NCBI GenBank assembly: GCA_040830705.1
Contig: JBFOME010000011.1
Coordinates: 1 to 64,000 of the forward strand
Direction of reading: 5' to 3'
DNA length: 64,000 bases
DNA from: Ruegeria_C sp040830705
GTDB taxonomy: Bacteria; Pseudomonadota; Alphaproteobacteria; Rhodobacterales; Rhodobacteraceae
Shown here: positions 25,568 through 34,631 of the stretch, piece by piece
Numbering within the stretch: position 1 is the first letter of the stretch
How the letters are laid out: each line of letters starts with the position of its first letter
Made by a program: the position numbers and the translations under genes
The notes under the pieces: generated by a model
What the model was told of the DNA's origin: nothing
Seen by the model: the letters and a program-made list of their open reading frames with translations, nothing else
Database searches by the model: none

Positions 25568-26791
25568 ATGACAGACGCCACCGCCCCCGCTGACGACCGT
25601 GTAGCCCGCCGCAACGTTGTTGTGCTTGTGGCCGCGCAGGCAGTGCTGGGCGCGCAAATGCCGATGATTTTCACCATCGGCGGGCTGGCCGGGCAGTCGC
25701 TGGCCAGCAATGTCTGCCTGGCGACACTTCCGATCTCGATGATCGTTCTGGGCTCGATGCTGGCAGCGACACCGATGTCGGCGATCATGCAGCGCTGGGG
25801 CCGCCGCGCCGGTTTCATGCTAGGCGCGCTGATGGGTGCGCTCGGCGGAATAGTTGGGGCTTATGGCCTCTATCTGGCGTCTTTTCCGATCTTTCTGGCG
25901 GGCAGCCTGCTGACCGGCATCTATATGAGCGCGCACGGGTTTTACCGCTTTGCCGCCGCCGACACCGCCTCTGACGCGTTCCGGCCCAAGGCAATTTCCT
26001 ATGTAATGGCGGGCGGGCTTGCCGCTGCCATCATCGGCCCGCAACTGGTTAAGCTGACGGCCACCGCCTATGTGGTTCCGTTTCTGGGCACCTATGTGGC
26101 AGTGATCACGCTCAACATAGTCGGGTCACTCTTGTTTCTTTTCCTCGATATCCCGCGCCCGGCACCGCCAAGCGCGGACAGCCCCAAAGGCCGCACAAGG
26201 TGGGAGTTGATCACCACCCCGCGCATCGCAGTCGCTGTGATCTGCGGCATGGTTTCTTATGCGTTGATGAACCTGGTGATGACATCGACACCGCTGGCGG
26301 TGGTGGGCTGCGGGTACACCACCCATGACGCGGCAGATGTGGTCACAGGCCATGTCCTGGCCATGTTCATCCCGAGCTTTTTCACCGGCCACCTGATCGC
26401 GCGCTTTGGCGTGGAAAAGATCGTCGCACTGGGGCTGGTCATTCTGGCCGCCGCTGGTGTTGTCGCGCTGGAGGGGATTGATCTGAACAACTTCTTCGTC
26501 GCTCTGGTTTTGCTGGGGATCGGCTGGAATTTCGGATTCATCGGCGCGACCACCATGCTGGCGGACTCGCATACACCCAGTGAGCGGGGCCGGATGCAGG
26601 GGTTGAATGACTTGCTGGTGTTCGGCGGGGTGACCTTTGCCTCGGTTGCATCGGGCGGGCTGATGAACTGTTCGGGCGGCAACCCTGTCGAGGGCTGGAC
26701 CGCCGTCAACCTCGCCATGGCGCCGTTCCTTGTACTGGCGGGCGGCGCGCTGATCTGGCTGATGCTGCGTCCGAAACAGGAACTGGCCTGA
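25568..26791 (+). CDS. MFS transporter
   Basis: 407 residues with about 12 hydrophobic segments, split by a polar loop near residue 200 (P-S-A-D-S-P-K-G-R-T-R-W). The conserved loop 2-3 motif appears as M-Q-R-W-G-R-R-A-G-F. Substrate unknown. The start is the ATG giving M-T-D-A-T-A-P-A, about 100 bp from the divergent glycosylase start. Its stop is nine bases from the convergent synthase-like gene. Confidence 0.9.
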   Translation: MTDATAPADDRVARRNVVVLVAAQAVLGAQMPMIFTIGGLAGQSLASNVCLATLPISMIVLGSMLAATPMSAIMQRWGRRAGFMLGALMGALGGIVGAYGLYLASFPIFLAGSLLTGIYMSAHGFYRFAAADTASDAFRPKAISYVMAGGLAAAIIGPQLVKLTATAYVVPFLGTYVAVITLNIVGSLLFLFLDIPRPAPPSADSPKGRTRWELITTPRIAVAVICGMVSYALMNLVMTSTPLAVVGCGYTTHDAADVVTGHVLAMFIPSFFTGHLIARFGVEKIVALGLVILAAAGVVALEGIDLNNFFVALVLLGIGWNFGFIGATTMLADSHTPSERGRMQGLNDLLVFGGVTFASVASGGLMNCSGGNPVEGWTAVNLAMAPFLVLAGGALIWLMLRPKQELA

Positions 26792-26800
26792 GCCAGCCCC

Positions 26801-27577
26801 TCACCAGCGTCCCGTCGCTGCCTGCCACATCAATCCTGTACGTTTGCGAAATTCGCTTTGCCCAAGCGCTCCGTCAGCGACCCGTTCAGGCCGTGCCACT
26901 GCCTGTTTGAGCAGCGCCTCTGCCTGCCAGCCCGCCAACAAAGCCGCGCGCGCCTCCGTTGATATGGTCGACCGGTTCTGGCGGGCCTTGAACAATCGCT
27001 CAAGCCCGCTTTCCGCCAGTTTCCGCACGCCCGCCATCGTTCCGTCGAGCAAGGGAATACGCCCGCGTGCCTCCAACTCCGGCACTGCAACCAGCCAGTT
27101 GGCGACCCCCACCGCATAACCATAGTCGCGCAGGGCATCCGCATCCGCCGGGCCAAGGCTCTGGGCAGCGGCCACCATCAGCGCCCCGGCGCTGTGGTCG
27201 AGATATGTGGTCAGATGCGACTCATCCTCGAATGGGTCTTTGTAGATATCCCAACGCCTTACCGAGACATATTGATCCAGGTATGCAGCCAATTCCGGCG
27301 ACAGTACCTTGGCCAATGGCGTGACCACCTGATGCCTCCGGACGGTCTTGCCCTCGGCAATCTCTTCTAGCGCATCGCGCCACCATTGCAGGCGCATTTC
27401 AACGATCATTGGCTCTTGCGTGACCCAAGGCGCGCGCGACACTTCGACATTCAGCGCATAGAGCGGGAACAAAACCCGGCGCGCCGCAACCGGCGCCGCC
27501 ATGGCGGCCAGAAACCGGTCCGGGTCGGCCTGTTCGACCAGCGCGGCGCAGGCGGTCAGGTTGGCATCAAAGCTCAT
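26801..27577 (-). CDS. squalene/phytoene synthase-like protein (NDUFAF6-like)
   Basis: 258 residues with the all-helical isoprenoid synthase fold of the squalene/phytoene synthase family: F-P-L-Y-A-L-N-V-E, R-L-Q-W-W-R-D-A-L and Y-L-D-H-S-A-G-A-L-M. The two aspartate-rich D-x-x-x-D motifs of active synthases are not evident, and the pattern resembles the complex I assembly factor NDUFAF6 branch, so an assembly role is more likely than terpene synthesis (inference). The start overlaps the upstream methyltransferase stop by ATGA. No carotenoid gene is nearby. Confidence 0.8.
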   Translation of the reverse strand: MSFDANLTACAALVEQADPDRFLAAMAAPVAARRVLFPLYALNVEVSRAPWVTQEPMIVEMRLQWWRDALEEIAEGKTVRRHQVVTPLAKVLSPELAAYLDQYVSVRRWDIYKDPFEDESHLTTYLDHSAGALMVAAAQSLGPADADALRDYGYAVGVANWLVAVPELEARGRIPLLDGTMAGVRKLAESGLERLFKARQNRSTISTEARAALLAGWQAEALLKQAVARPERVADGALGQSEFRKRTGLMWQAATGRW

Positions 27578-28293
27578 CGCGGCCGAACAAGCAGCAGCGC
27601 ATAGGCGATGTGATCGGGCGCGGCCTCCCACAGAGCAATTTCGCGCGCATTGGTATCGAGCATCTTGGTCAACGCGGGATCGGGGCTGGCGGCGCGCATC
27701 TCGGCAATACGCTGGCGCAAAGGTCCATAGTAATTCTCCCACCCCTGCCCCATGATCAGGCGTGTGCCCAGAACATCATACTCCGCCGCAGCAACACGCG
27801 CTTCGATCCCTGCGATATCGGTGATCGCAGGATACTCCTCCCAGAATTCGCGCGCCGCCGGAGGCATCTCGCCGGGCAGTTTCACCGGCTCGGAAAAGGC
27901 AACATATCCGCCGGGAGCAAGCGCCGAACGCCAGGACTTCAACCCCTCGGTCACGCCGAGAAAATAGAGCGCACCCGCACACCAGATCAGATCGTAGGGA
28001 CCGCCGGGATCCGCCATATCGCCCAGCCTGGCCTGCACGCGATCCCCGAACCGAGCACAGCGTTTCTGTGCGCTGGCAACGAAACCTTCCTGCATTTCCA
28101 ACCCAAGCAACCGCGCTTCGGGCAACCGGTCGGCCAGCACTTCCAGATCAGCCCCTGGCCCGCAGCCCGCATCGCAGACCGAAACCGCGCCGTTCAGGCC
28201 CGTCTCTGACAGAACCCAATCCACATCTTCGGGCGACCCCGGCCCTTCACGTGGCAGGTCCTGATGGATTCGAAAGAACGCGTCCCAATCCAC
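27574..28293 (-). CDS. class I SAM-dependent methyltransferase
   Basis: 239 residues. Motif I is V-C-D-A-G-C-G-P-G-A-D near residue 40, with an acidic residue in L-G-L-E-M-Q for the ribose and L-A-P-G-G-Y-V-A-F after the core. The substrate is unknown. It starts with GTG sharing one base with the cimA stop and overlaps the synthase-like gene, so cysS, cimA, this gene and the next are one coupled unit. Confidence 0.82.
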   Translation of the reverse strand: MDWDAFFRIHQDLPREGPGSPEDVDWVLSETGLNGAVSVCDAGCGPGADLEVLADRLPEARLLGLEMQEGFVASAQKRCARFGDRVQARLGDMADPGGPYDLIWCAGALYFLGVTEGLKSWRSALAPGGYVAFSEPVKLPGEMPPAAREFWEEYPAITDIAGIEARVAAAEYDVLGTRLIMGQGWENYYGPLRQRIAEMRAASPDPALTKMLDTNAREIALWEAAPDHIAYALLLVRPR

Positions 28294-29915
28294 TACGCCA
28301 CCGACCCCGTGTGGTGAATGAGCTTCCAGCGGATGGCGTCCAGCAGCGCCTCGAAACTGGCATCCACTATGTTGGCGCTGACCCCCACGGTGGACCAGCG
28401 CCGCCCGGCCCCATCCTCGCTGTCGATGATGACGCGGGTCACGGCCTCGGTCCCGCCTTGGGTGATACGCACCTTGAAGTCGACCAGCCGCATGTCCTCC
28501 AGCGCGGCCGAGTATTGCCCCAGATCCTTTGCCAGCGCCTTAGCCAGCGCGTTGACCGGACCCCGGTCGCTGCCATCCTCATCCAGTGATTCACTGACCG
28601 ACAGGCGTTTCTCGCCATCGACCTTCACCACCACCACTGCCTCGGACAGGCTGATCATGCGGTTATACTTGTTCTTGCGCCGCTCGACGGTCACCTTATA
28701 GCGCTTGACCTCGAATAGCTCTGGCAAAAGCCCCAGCTCCTCGCGCGCCAGCAACTCGAACGAGGCCTGCGCGGTGTCATAGGAATAACCCTCCGCCTCA
28801 CGTTCCTTGATAAGCTCAAGGATGCGCCCCAGCGAGGGATCGCCCTTGGCAACGTCCAGCCCCGCCTCGGCCAGCCGGTTGCGCAGGTTTGACTGCCCGG
28901 CCTGGTTCGACATCGGAATGATGCGGTCATTGCCGATAACGGACGGGTCCACATGTTCATAGGTCGAAGGGTTTTTCAGGATCGCGCTCGCGTGCAGTCC
29001 GGCCTTATGCGCAAAGGCCGAAGCGCCCACGTAAGGCGCCTGTTTCGTCGGCACCCGGTTGAGGATATCGTCCAGCATCCGGCTTACCTTGGTCAGCCCT
29101 GCCAGAGCCTCAGGCGAAACACCGGTCTCGAACCGGCTGGCATAAGGCTCCTTCAACAGCAGCGTCGGGATCAGCGAGGTCAGGTTGGCATTGCCGCAGC
29201 GCTCGCCCAGCCCGTTCAGCGTACCCTGGATCTGCCGCGCGCCGGCCTCCACCGCGGCGAGCGATCCGGCAACAGCCTGTTCGGTGTCGTTATGGGTGTG
29301 GATGCCCAGCCGGTCGCCGGGAATGCCCGAGGCGATCACCTCCGTAACGATCCGCCCGATCTCGGAGGGCAGCGCGCCGCCATTGGTGTCACAGAGCACG
29401 ATCCAGCGCGCCCCGGCCTCCAGTGCTGCATGGCAGACCGCCAGCGCATAGTCGGGATTGTCGCGGTAGCCATCAAAGAAATGTTCCGCATCAAACAGTG
29501 CCTCGCGCCCCTGCGCCACAATATGCGCGATCGAGGCGCGCACGTTTTCGGTGTTTTCCTCCAACGCGATGCCAAGCGCGTCGGTGACGTGAAAGTCGTG
29601 GCTCTTGCCGACCAGACAGACCGTGCCGGTCCCTGCATTCAGCACCGCCGCCAGAACATCGTCATTCTCCGCCGACCGGCCAGAGCGTTTGGTCATGCCA
29701 AAGGCGGCAAGCCGCGCGCCCGTCTCAGGCGCATCCGAGAAAAACGCGCTGTCGGTGGGGTTTGCGCCGGGCCAGCCGCCCTCGACATAGTCCAGCCCTA
29801 GCTCGTCCAGTGCGAGGGTGATCTGGACCTTTTCCGGGGTCGAGAACTGCACCCCCTGCGTCTGCTGCCCGTCCCGCAAAGTGGTGTCGTAGAGGTAGAG
29901 GCGTTCGCGGGTCAT
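28293..29915 (-). CDS. cimA: citramalate synthase
   Basis: 540 residues of the LeuA/homocitrate synthase superfamily, CimA branch (TIGR00977-type). It condenses pyruvate and acetyl-CoA to citramalate, the threonine-independent entry to isoleucine. The catalytic barrel begins L-Y-D-T-T-L-R-D-G-Q-Q-T-Q-G. Metal ligands occur in G-I-H-T-H-N-D-T, with G-L-G-E-R-C-G-N-A-N-L after it. The C-terminal LeuA regulatory domain (about 405-530) suggests feedback control by isoleucine. I use the ATG with GGAGAG upstream rather than the preceding GTG. It overlaps the end of cysS. Confidence 0.93.
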   Translation of the reverse strand: MTRERLYLYDTTLRDGQQTQGVQFSTPEKVQITLALDELGLDYVEGGWPGANPTDSAFFSDAPETGARLAAFGMTKRSGRSAENDDVLAAVLNAGTGTVCLVGKSHDFHVTDALGIALEENTENVRASIAHIVAQGREALFDAEHFFDGYRDNPDYALAVCHAALEAGARWIVLCDTNGGALPSEIGRIVTEVIASGIPGDRLGIHTHNDTEQAVAGSLAAVEAGARQIQGTLNGLGERCGNANLTSLIPTLLLKEPYASRFETGVSPEALAGLTKVSRMLDDILNRVPTKQAPYVGASAFAHKAGLHASAILKNPSTYEHVDPSVIGNDRIIPMSNQAGQSNLRNRLAEAGLDVAKGDPSLGRILELIKEREAEGYSYDTAQASFELLAREELGLLPELFEVKRYKVTVERRKNKYNRMISLSEAVVVVKVDGEKRLSVSESLDEDGSDRGPVNALAKALAKDLGQYSAALEDMRLVDFKVRITQGGTEAVTRVIIDSEDGAGRRWSTVGVSANIVDASFEALLDAIRWKLIHHTGSVA

Positions 29916-31336
29916 CACACGCTCTCCAACTTAGCCGCATCGAAATCTGGGCCTGGGACCAATTCCACGCCTGCCTTACTCATGCGCACCTCAAGACCTG
30001 CGGCCAGATAGGCCGTTTTCAAGCGATCGACCTCAGCAAAATCTTTGTTTTCCATTGCCTTCAATCGAGCAACATGCAGCTTTTCTTCAAACGGATTTAG
30101 AAGCGTTTTTTCCGTTCGGACACTCGCTACTATGGCTTCCAGTTCTTCAAAGGAATAGAAACCGAGAAATACAAGGTTAGCCGCCAGTTGAGTGCCTTCT
30201 GCGTGATTGGCGAGTTGATCCAAACCAACCAGTGCTGCGTGAGTGTTGAGGTCATCGCTGAGTGCCTCGACAATTGCAGGTAAAGGTTGGGTTCGCTTTG
30301 CCTCCTCCATATCAGCATACCGCTCAATTATCTTGGCAAAGTCTTCCAACTTTGCGTGCGCACCCGCTGCTTTTTCAGCCGTCCAATCCATCGGCTTGCG
30401 ATAATGCGTCTGCAAAAACACAAAGCGGATCACCTCTCCCGGCACGCCTTTGTCGAGCAGATCGCGCACGGTGAAGAAGTTGCCCAGGGACTTGGACATC
30501 TTCTTGCCTTCGACCTGCAGCATCTCATTGTGAAGCCAATAGCGCGCAAACTGACCCTCGGGATGGGCGCAGCAGCTTTGGGCGATCTCGTTTTCATGAT
30601 GCGGGAACATCAGGTCGTTGCCGCCGCCATGAATGTCGAAACTGTCACCCAGCAATTCATGCGCCATCGCCGAGCATTCGATATGCCAACCCGGACGCCC
30701 CCGGCCCCAAGGGCTGTCCCAGCCCGGCAACTCGTCGGTGGAGGGCTTCCACAGCACGAAGTCCATCGGGTCTTCTTTAAAGGGCGCAACCTCGACCCGG
30801 GCGCCCGCAATCATGTCATCGACCGATCGGCCCGACAGCTTGCCGTAATCCTCGTATTTGCGCACGCGGAACAGGACGTGGCCGTCCTTCGCATAGGCGT
30901 AGCCATCCGCAATCAGCCCTTCGATCATCGTGATCATCTGGGCGATGAACTCGGTCGCACGCGGCATCTTGTCGGGGCGCATGGCACCGACCTCGTCCAT
31001 ATCCTTCAGATACCAGCCGATTGTCTCATCCGACCGCGCCTGCACCAGCTCTTCCAAGGTGCCTTCGGCCCCGGCTTGCTTGCGGCTCAGGGCGGTCGCG
31101 TTGATCTTGTCATCGACATCCGTGAAGTTACGCACATAAGTTACGTGATCCGCGCCATAGACCTGCCGCAGCAGCCGATAGAGCACGTCAAACACCACCA
31201 CGGGTCGCGCATTGCCCAGATGCGCCCGGTCATAGACGGTCGGCCCACAGACATACATCCGCACGTTATCGGAATCGATCGACTCGAATTCCTCTTTCCG
31301 GCGGGTTTTTGTGTTGTGCAGTCTGATGCGTGTCAT
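29915..31336 (-). CDS. cysS: cysteinyl-tRNA synthetase
   Basis: 473 residues. It charges tRNA-Cys. The class I signatures are A-H-L-G-N-A-R near residue 39 and K-M-S-K-S-L-G-N near 275. Zinc-binding residues are in Y-V-C-G-P-T-V-Y and E-C-S-A-M-A-H/H-H-E-N-E. The start M-T-R-I-R-L-H-N-T has GAGGAAAG upstream. An earlier in-frame ATG adds 17 non-homologous residues. The G+C content of the 3' third is lower than in neighbouring genes. Confidence 0.96.
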   Translation of the reverse strand: MTRIRLHNTKTRRKEEFESIDSDNVRMYVCGPTVYDRAHLGNARPVVVFDVLYRLLRQVYGADHVTYVRNFTDVDDKINATALSRKQAGAEGTLEELVQARSDETIGWYLKDMDEVGAMRPDKMPRATEFIAQMITMIEGLIADGYAYAKDGHVLFRVRKYEDYGKLSGRSVDDMIAGARVEVAPFKEDPMDFVLWKPSTDELPGWDSPWGRGRPGWHIECSAMAHELLGDSFDIHGGGNDLMFPHHENEIAQSCCAHPEGQFARYWLHNEMLQVEGKKMSKSLGNFFTVRDLLDKGVPGEVIRFVFLQTHYRKPMDWTAEKAAGAHAKLEDFAKIIERYADMEEAKRTQPLPAIVEALSDDLNTHAALVGLDQLANHAEGTQLAANLVFLGFYSFEELEAIVASVRTEKTLLNPFEEKLHVARLKAMENKDFAEVDRLKTAYLAAGLEVRMSKAGVELVPGPDFDAAKLESV

Positions 31337-31581
31337 CGTTTCTTTCCTCGGGCACAAAAGCCAAGCGCGTTGGCGCGGGCTTAGCAACTTGTCTCAGGGA
31401 AGAAAACGAAAGAAACCGGCCCGCGTGATTGCTCAGCAGGGAATGCAGCAAATAGTGGTGCAAATCGGTGTCATGGATCTTGCATAGCGGTCCGTCGCTG
31501 AATTTTCAAGAGCGCCGCTTGGGGGCTGCGGTCTTCACGCTTTTGTGTTATGATGCAACCACAGGGAGCTATGTATCAAAC

Positions 31582-32094
31582 ATGAACACCTCAAAAGCGA
31601 TGTGGCCCATGGGACCGCAAAGTGTTGACGACACGACAGATAATGCCGCCGCGCAATCGCACAATCCGGTGATCGTTACGCTTGAATCCGACTATTCGGC
31701 ACTGGTTTCAGAGTTGCGCGGCAAACAGCAGAGATTCGAATCCAGTATCCACAAGCACCTGCGCGAGCTGGATCAGTGCCTGACACGGCTGGAATCCGAG
31801 CAGGATCATCTGGCCCATTGCCGAATCCAGATCTCGGGCCATGAAAAGATCCTGTCCAGTCATCGCAAAAGCCTCAAGAAGGCCCGCTCGGACGGTGATA
31901 AGAAGAAGCGCAAATCAATTGAAAAGACGATGAAACGGGAAACCTCCGCCTATGAGGACAGCCTGCGGCAGGCCGCCAAACACGCGGCGCGTATCGAGCG
32001 TGAACTGAAAGCGGCCAAAACCTCGTTCGAAGCGGTGGGCTCGGTGGGCAACCTGATTGCGGATGGTGACCTGAAACTGCGCACCACCCTCTGA
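31582..32094 (+). CDS. hypothetical coiled-coil protein
   Basis: 170 residues from the ATG giving M-N-T-S-K-A. The true start is uncertain because the best ribosome site (AGGGAG) is 13 bases away and other in-frame starts exist up to 38 codons earlier. Residues about 35-150 are charged, heptad-like and rich in Lys, Glu, Arg and Gln (for example K-K-R-K-S-I-E-K-T-M-K-R-E), predicting a long alpha-helical coiled coil. No membrane segment or named domain is seen. It ends three bases before the MmcQ/YjbR gene. Confidence 0.65.
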   Translation: MNTSKAMWPMGPQSVDDTTDNAAAQSHNPVIVTLESDYSALVSELRGKQQRFESSIHKHLRELDQCLTRLESEQDHLAHCRIQISGHEKILSSHRKSLKKARSDGDKKKRKSIEKTMKRETSAYEDSLRQAAKHAARIERELKAAKTSFEAVGSVGNLIADGDLKLRTTL

Positions 32095-32097
32095 CCC

Positions 32098-32442
32098 ATG
32101 TCGCGTGACGACGTGAACCGAATTTGCGCCGCGCTGCCGGGGGCCGAGGTGTCGGATCCCTGGGGTGGCGGGCATGACGCGTGGAAAGTGGGCGGCAAGA
32201 TGTTTGCCTGTATCGGCACCGCCAATGACGGGGTGTCGGTCAAAACCCCGGATATCGAAACCGCTCAGATGCTGATAGAGGCCGGCGTCGGCGTCCGTGC
32301 TCCCTACTTCCACCGCAGTTGGATCCGGCTCGGCTGGGAGGCACCCGAGGAAGAGACACGTCACCGGATCGAAGTCTCTTACGATCTGGTCCGCTCCAGC
32401 TTGACCAAGAAATTTCAGGCAACCTTGCCGCCGCGTGGCTGA
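32098..32442 (+). CDS. MmcQ/YjbR family protein
   Basis: 114 residues with the double-wing CyaY-like fold typical of MmcQ/YjbR. Landmarks: P-W-G-G-G-H-D-A-W-K-V-G-G-K-M-F-A near 21, S-V-K-T-P near 47, A-P-Y-F-H-R-S-W-I near 68, and a final S-Y-D-L-V-R helix. A DNA-binding role has been suggested for relatives, not shown here. Confidence 0.88.
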   Translation: MSRDDVNRICAALPGAEVSDPWGGGHDAWKVGGKMFACIGTANDGVSVKTPDIETAQMLIEAGVGVRAPYFHRSWIRLGWEAPEEETRHRIEVSYDLVRSSLTKKFQATLPPRG

Positions 32443-32502
32443 GATTGACAAATCTCTGTGCCTCTGCCCCTCTCCGCTGAAGCGAGAATCTGGGAGGTCG
32501 GC

Positions 32503-33690
32503 ATGAAGCTGTCGCATCGCATCACAAATATCACCGGCGGTGGCTCTGACGGTTGGGACGTGTTCAACAAAGCGCGCGCGATGGTGCGCGCGGGCGTTGC
32601 CGTTACCGAACTGACCCAGGGCGAGCATGACATTCGCACGCATCCGGTGATCCTTGATGCGATGGATGCTGCCGCGCGTGCGGGCAAAACCGGCTATTCC
32701 GCCGTGCCGGGCGAGCACGACTTGCGCGACACGGTTGCGGCCCGCATTCACGACCGGACCGGCGTGGCGACCACGCGCGACAATGTGCTGATCACTCCGG
32801 GCGGTCAGGCCGCGCTGTTTGCGGCACATAATGCGACCTGTGATCCGGGTGATACGGGCCTGTTCATCGATCCCTATTATGCCACCTATCCCGGCACGAT
32901 CCGCGGCGTGGGTGCGATTGCCAAACCAGTGCAGGCCCGACCCGAAGACGGTTTCCAACCGCGCGCCGCAGATATTGATGCCGCCGCCGAAGGCGCCAAA
33001 TCGCTGCTGATCAACACCCCCAACAACCCGACCGGCGTGGTTTATTCCCGCAAGACGCTGGAGGGGATCGCGCGCGTCTGTCAGGACCGCAACCTGTGGC
33101 TGATCTCGGACGAGGTCTATGACACCCAGGTCTGGGAGGGCGAACATCTCAGCCCGCGCGCCCTGCCCGGCATGATCGAGCGCACGCTTGTGGTCGGTTC
33201 GATGTCGAAATCGTACGCCATGACCGGGTCGCGCTGCGGTTGGGTTGTCGGCCCCGAGGACGCCATTGCGCATCTGATCAATCTGGCGACCCATACCACC
33301 TACGGGGTGCCAGGGTTTGTTCAGGAAGCTGGAAATTTTGCTTTGAATGCAGGCGATTGGCTTGAGGAAGAGGTCGCCGCCCCCTTCCGCCGCCGCCGTG
33401 CCCGCGCGCAGGAGGTGCTGGCTGCACAAAACGTCCTAAAGCTGGTTCCGGCGCAGGGTGCGATGTACCTGATGCTGGACATTCGCGCCACTGGCATGAG
33501 CGGTGAGGACTTCGCCTATGCACTGCTTGATGCCCATCACATCGCGGTGATGCCGGGCGAAAGCTTTGGCGATGCCGCGCTGGGCCATATCCGGGTTGCG
33601 ATGACGGTAGAGGATGAGGCCTTTGTCACGGCGTTGACGACGATTTGCAGCTTCGCCGCGGAAATCGCCAATCAGCGCGCAGCCGAATAA
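32503..33690 (+). CDS. class I/II aminotransferase (aspartate aminotransferase-like)
   Basis: 395 residues, PLP fold type I. The cofactor lysine lies in V-G-S-M-S-K-S-Y-A-M-T-G-S-R. Other landmarks are N-T-P-N-N-P-T-G and the D-E-V-Y-D segment for the pyridine nitrogen. Substrate specificity cannot be read. It starts at M-K-L-S-H-R, since the preceding 15 residues are not family-like. It is convergent with the outer-membrane gene. Confidence 0.92.
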   Translation: MKLSHRITNITGGGSDGWDVFNKARAMVRAGVAVTELTQGEHDIRTHPVILDAMDAAARAGKTGYSAVPGEHDLRDTVAARIHDRTGVATTRDNVLITPGGQAALFAAHNATCDPGDTGLFIDPYYATYPGTIRGVGAIAKPVQARPEDGFQPRAADIDAAAEGAKSLLINTPNNPTGVVYSRKTLEGIARVCQDRNLWLISDEVYDTQVWEGEHLSPRALPGMIERTLVVGSMSKSYAMTGSRCGWVVGPEDAIAHLINLATHTTYGVPGFVQEAGNFALNAGDWLEEEVAAPFRRRRARAQEVLAAQNVLKLVPAQGAMYLMLDIRATGMSGEDFAYALLDAHHIAVMPGESFGDAALGHIRVAMTVEDEAFVTALTTICSFAAEIANQRAAE

Positions 33691-33717
33691 TCCGCCTGCC
33701 CGACCGACCGGCAAGGC

Positions 33718-34242
33718 TCAGAAGCGGAAGGTTGTACGCAGGTTGAAGGTATCGGTGTCAAAATCGCCAGACTGATTGTTCAGGTCACTGAAGTCATGGC
33801 GTAAAATCTCGCCACCGATCTCCAGCCGATCGGTCACCGGAACCGCGATCCCGATCCCGTAGACCGCCCCGGTATCACTATCGCCCGACGCTTCGGCGCG
33901 GGCGGCGCCTACGATCACATAGCCAAGTGCATTGCCAAAATCATACCCGCCGCGCAGCTTCAGCCGCCCGATAGCATCCAGGTCTCCGGCACCGGCACCC
34001 AGACCGATATCGGCGCGGTTATATTCCAACTCACCACCCAGTACGAAATTGCCGAAATCGTAATCATATCCGACATGCGGGCCAAAGCTGACATCGTTGC
34101 CACCGGCATTTCCGGGGCCGTCCACATCGGTATAGCCCAGGGCGAAACCACCATAGACACCAGTCCAATCCTCGGCCAGCGCTGGCGAGGCGACACAGAG
34201 GGTCGTTGCGACCAAAAGGGATGCGACAGGCTTCATCATCAC
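33718..34242 (-). CDS. outer-membrane beta-barrel protein
   Basis: 174 residues. A signal peptide ends A-L-A-E near residue 24. The rest alternates polar and hydrophobic residues in short strands with Gly/Asp/Asn turns, and the protein ends in R-T-T-F-R-F, the terminal Phe needed for barrel assembly by Bam. The fit is to the Omp25/porin-like eight-stranded group. A hairpin (ATCACCC/GGGTGAT) lies 25-43 bases before the start and may be part of the mRNA leader. Confidence 0.88.
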   Translation of the reverse strand: MMMKPVASLLVATTLCVASPALAEDWTGVYGGFALGYTDVDGPGNAGGNDVSFGPHVGYDYDFGNFVLGGELEYNRADIGLGAGAGDLDAIGRLKLRGGYDFGNALGYVIVGAARAEASGDSDTGAVYGIGIAVPVTDRLEIGGEILRHDFSDLNNQSGDFDTDTFNLRTTFRF

Positions 34243-34352
34243 GTTACCAATCCCGAGCGCGCCGCCATCACCCGTGGGGGGTGATCAAAAGCGACCGCTT
34301 CAGAACAAGAAATGGAGTGCACGTGCTGCGCTGTCAACGAACCGAATCCGCA

Positions 34353-34370
34353 TGTGAACATCTGTGAACA
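34353..34370 (+). promoter_or_regulatory. direct repeat TGTGAACA x2, candidate operator
   Basis: Two exact TGTGAACA copies with a period of ten bases, one helical turn, followed by ACTATAG (a possible -10). Positioned about 260 bp ahead of the MttB-family start and 110 bp ahead of the divergent barrel gene. No regulator identified. Confidence 0.3.
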
Positions 34371-34491
34371 CTATAGCATGAATGCCCCTGCTGACGCAAA
34401 AAATCGCTCAAATCCACCGGGTTAATGGTCGCAAACAGAACAGACCCCATCAAGCTCTGCTGACACTCTATGCCGAAATGGGAGGACCCGA

Positions 34492-34584
34492 ATGCAGGGC
34501 GAACTGTCCAAGATTGGTATCGTCAGCCGAACCATCGGTGCGGATCGCGGGCGCGCTGCGCGCGGTCGGCCTGCGCCTGTCTGA
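34492..34584 (+). CDS. possible 30-residue leader peptide
   Basis: ATG preceded by GGGAGG at a good distance, 30 codons, arginine- and glycine-rich C-terminal half (R-G-R-A-A-R-G-R-P), TGA 47 bases before the MttB-family start. It has no recognised homology. It could be a leader peptide or chance. Confidence 0.25.
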   Translation: MQGELSKIGIVSRTIGADRGRAARGRPAPV

Positions 34585-34631
34585 AGAACTCATACAAGCT
34601 CTATCGCAGACCATTTCGGACCATCAGACCA

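Larger units (their letters stand above)
34243..34631. other. intergenic region between the barrel gene and the MttB-family gene
   Basis: Divergent control region. It holds a 7-bp-stem hairpin at 34267-34285, a direct repeat of TGTGAACA at 34353-34370, and a 30-codon reading frame with a strong ribosome site at 34492. No RNA family recognised. Confidence 0.5.

Noticed and set aside
25468..25818. N-terminal extension of the AlkA-type glycosylase
   Set aside because: The extra 117 codons have low-complexity shadow composition and overlap the divergent transporter gene.
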